This document shows positions 5,499 through 6,524 of a DNA stretch of 6,524 nt, one piece after another. Source of the stretch: Polynucleobacter meluiroseus. GTDB taxonomy: Bacteria; Pseudomonadota; Gammaproteobacteria; Burkholderiales; Burkholderiaceae. The translations under genes were made by a program, and so were the position numbers. The stretch covers positions 1 through 6,524 of the forward strand of contig CAMBJN010000081.1 of NCBI GenBank assembly GCA_945867755.1, given 5' to 3'. Each line of letters begins with the position of its first letter. Position 1 is the first letter of the stretch. The notes beneath the pieces are model-generated. The model worked only from the letters and a program-made list of their open reading frames with translations. It searched no databases and was not told the origin of the DNA.

Positions 5499-6524
5499 CT
5501 ATATCAAGCGTTTAAATGGTGGTAAGCCTGCCAAAATCTTTTTGCCATACGGTTTTGTTTTTAGTCGTTTATCTAAAACGATGATGGTCGCATGATCAGT
5601 TTCTGTTCTGATACCACGACCTACCCATTGCTGAAGCTTTAAAGCAACCGCCGGAACGCTGATTTCGTAAAAAGGATTGCCTTGATTCTTTTCCAGCCAT
5701 TCTGATTTGGCTTCTTCAACCGGTGAATCAGGTGGTGCAAACGGTAACTTGGTGATCAAGACGGTCTCACACAATTTTCCAGGAAGATCTAAGCCTTCAC
5801 CGAAACTTTGCATGCCAAACAAAATGCTGCGTTGATCATTCTTGACGCGTGACTCGTGTTGACTGATTAATTTGTTGCGAGGCATGTCGCCTTGCATCAA
5901 GACATCTTGTAAAAAATCATTAGGCAAGTCTTCATGAACTTGTTTCATTTGTTTTTTCGAAGTGAACAATACCAAGGCACCATGCTTTAAATCTTTTAGC
6001 TGCTTTGGGATTTCTTCTGAAAGTTCATCTGTGTGCCCTTGGGGATTGGCGCTGGGGCAGTTGATCATTTCTGGAACGATGAATGTGCCTTGTTCCTCAT
6101 AATTGAAGGGTGATTCAGCTTCTAGCGTGTTGGTTTTTGGGAACCAGTTCAAGCCAGTTTGCCCCAAGAAATACTGAAAATCACCCATGGTTCTGAGGGT
6201 TGCAGATGTCAAGATGGCCGCGGAGCTGGTAGACCAAAGTGTCTGAGCTAAATTTTGAGCAGCACTGATGGGTGAGGCATGGAGTTTGAAATCAAATGTG
6301 GATCCTAGATCCTGCCACTCAACCCACTTAGCAATGGGAGGATTTGCATCGGCTTGCATCAAGTGCCAGGTGTTTGATAGGTTTTCAGTTTTTGATTGAT
6401 AGCTGCCAATTTCTAAAATAGCAGGGCTGAATGAATCTTTATCAATACTGTTATTTCTTTGATCGTTGAGTTGTTGCAGAATTTTATTGACCCGATTATT
6501 CAAGGCAATTGCCAGTGGCCCTAT
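5499..6524 (-). CDS. dinG: DinG-family ATP-dependent DNA helicase, C-terminal part (partial)
   Basis: The frame runs from a TAG stop at 5499-5501 to the window edge without interruption (341 codons), so the N-terminus lies outside. A TTG at 6501-6503 could be mistaken for the start, but seven sense codons precede it. DinG proteins are superfamily 2, XPD-like 5'-3' helicases that in E. coli unwind R-loops and forked DNA in the DNA-damage response. Counting from the edge, the piece holds ILTSATLRTMGDF (104-116, motif III region), GALVLFTSKKQM (182-193, motif IV region), SFGEGLDLPG (240-249, motif V) and QQWVGRGIR (298-306, motif VI with its arginines). DSPVEEAKSEWLE and KRLKTKPYGKKIL match the E. 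coli DinG C-terminus closely. The missing half should carry Walker A, the DEAH box and any Fe-S cysteines, so none of these can be checked. It converges on moaE with a 28-base gap. Confidence 0.88.
   Translation of the reverse strand: MGPLAIALNNRVNKILQQLNDQRNNSIDKDSFSPAILEIGSYQSKTENLSNTWHLMQADANPPIAKWVEWQDLGSTFDFKLHASPISAAQNLAQTLWSTSSAAILTSATLRTMGDFQYFLGQTGLNWFPKTNTLEAESPFNYEEQGTFIVPEMINCPSANPQGHTDELSEEIPKQLKDLKHGALVLFTSKKQMKQVHEDLPNDFLQDVLMQGDMPRNKLISQHESRVKNDQRSILFGMQSFGEGLDLPGKLCETVLITKLPFAPPDSPVEEAKSEWLEKNQGNPFYEISVPAVALKLQQWVGRGIRTETDHATIIVLDKRLKTKPYGKKILAGLPPFKRLI

Noticed and set aside
5527..5541. CAAAA/TTTTG inverted repeat near the end of dinG as a terminator for the plus-strand unit
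   Set aside because: The stem is 5 bp and almost all A-T, with no proper terminal T-run after it on the plus strand; it lies in coding sequence of dinG.

Overview
This window looks like an ordinary stretch of a betaproteobacterial chromosome, most likely a low-GC member of the Burkholderiaceae such as Polynucleobacter or a relative. The assignment rests on three things: the protein sequences have Burkholderiales-type motifs, base composition is moderate by eye (not counted), and threonine-biosynthesis genes are followed directly by molybdenum-cofactor genes. The genus is an inference, not a demonstrated result.

Layout: bases 1-30 hold the last nine codons and stop of an upstream plus-strand gene, possibly an alaC-type aminotransferase. 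A 98-base AT-rich gap follows, with a 17-bp tandem duplication. Then come six plus-strand genes: hom (homoserine dehydrogenase), thrC (threonine synthase), mobB (MGD biosynthesis adapter), moeA (molybdenum insertase), moaD and moaE (the two molybdopterin synthase subunits). The gaps between them are 12, 3, 24, 9 and 2 bases, so they read as one transcription unit. A convergent minus-strand gene ends 28 bases after moaE. It is the C-terminal half of a DinG-family ATP-dependent DNA helicase and is cut by the right edge of the window.

How they work together: Hom and ThrC carry out two steps of aspartate-to-threonine synthesis (aspartate semialdehyde to homoserine, and phosphohomoserine to threonine). 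The homoserine kinase step between them is not encoded here. MoaD and MoaE convert cyclic pyranopterin monophosphate to molybdopterin, MoeA inserts molybdate, and MobB assists MobA in forming the guanine dinucleotide cofactor. moaA, moaC, mogA/moaB and mobA are not in the window and must lie elsewhere if the pathway is complete. The two pathways have no evident metabolic link.

All six complete proteins have full-length architecture and intact key residues. I found no mobile element, CRISPR array, RNA gene, riboswitch or convincing terminator, and no evidence of an undescribed system. The items worth a second look are modest: the tandem repeat before hom, several inverted repeats inside coding sequence (the best is a perfect 9-bp stem with a 3-base loop in moeA), the moaE ribosome-binding site embedded in the Gly-Gly codons of moaD, and the mixed operon itself.
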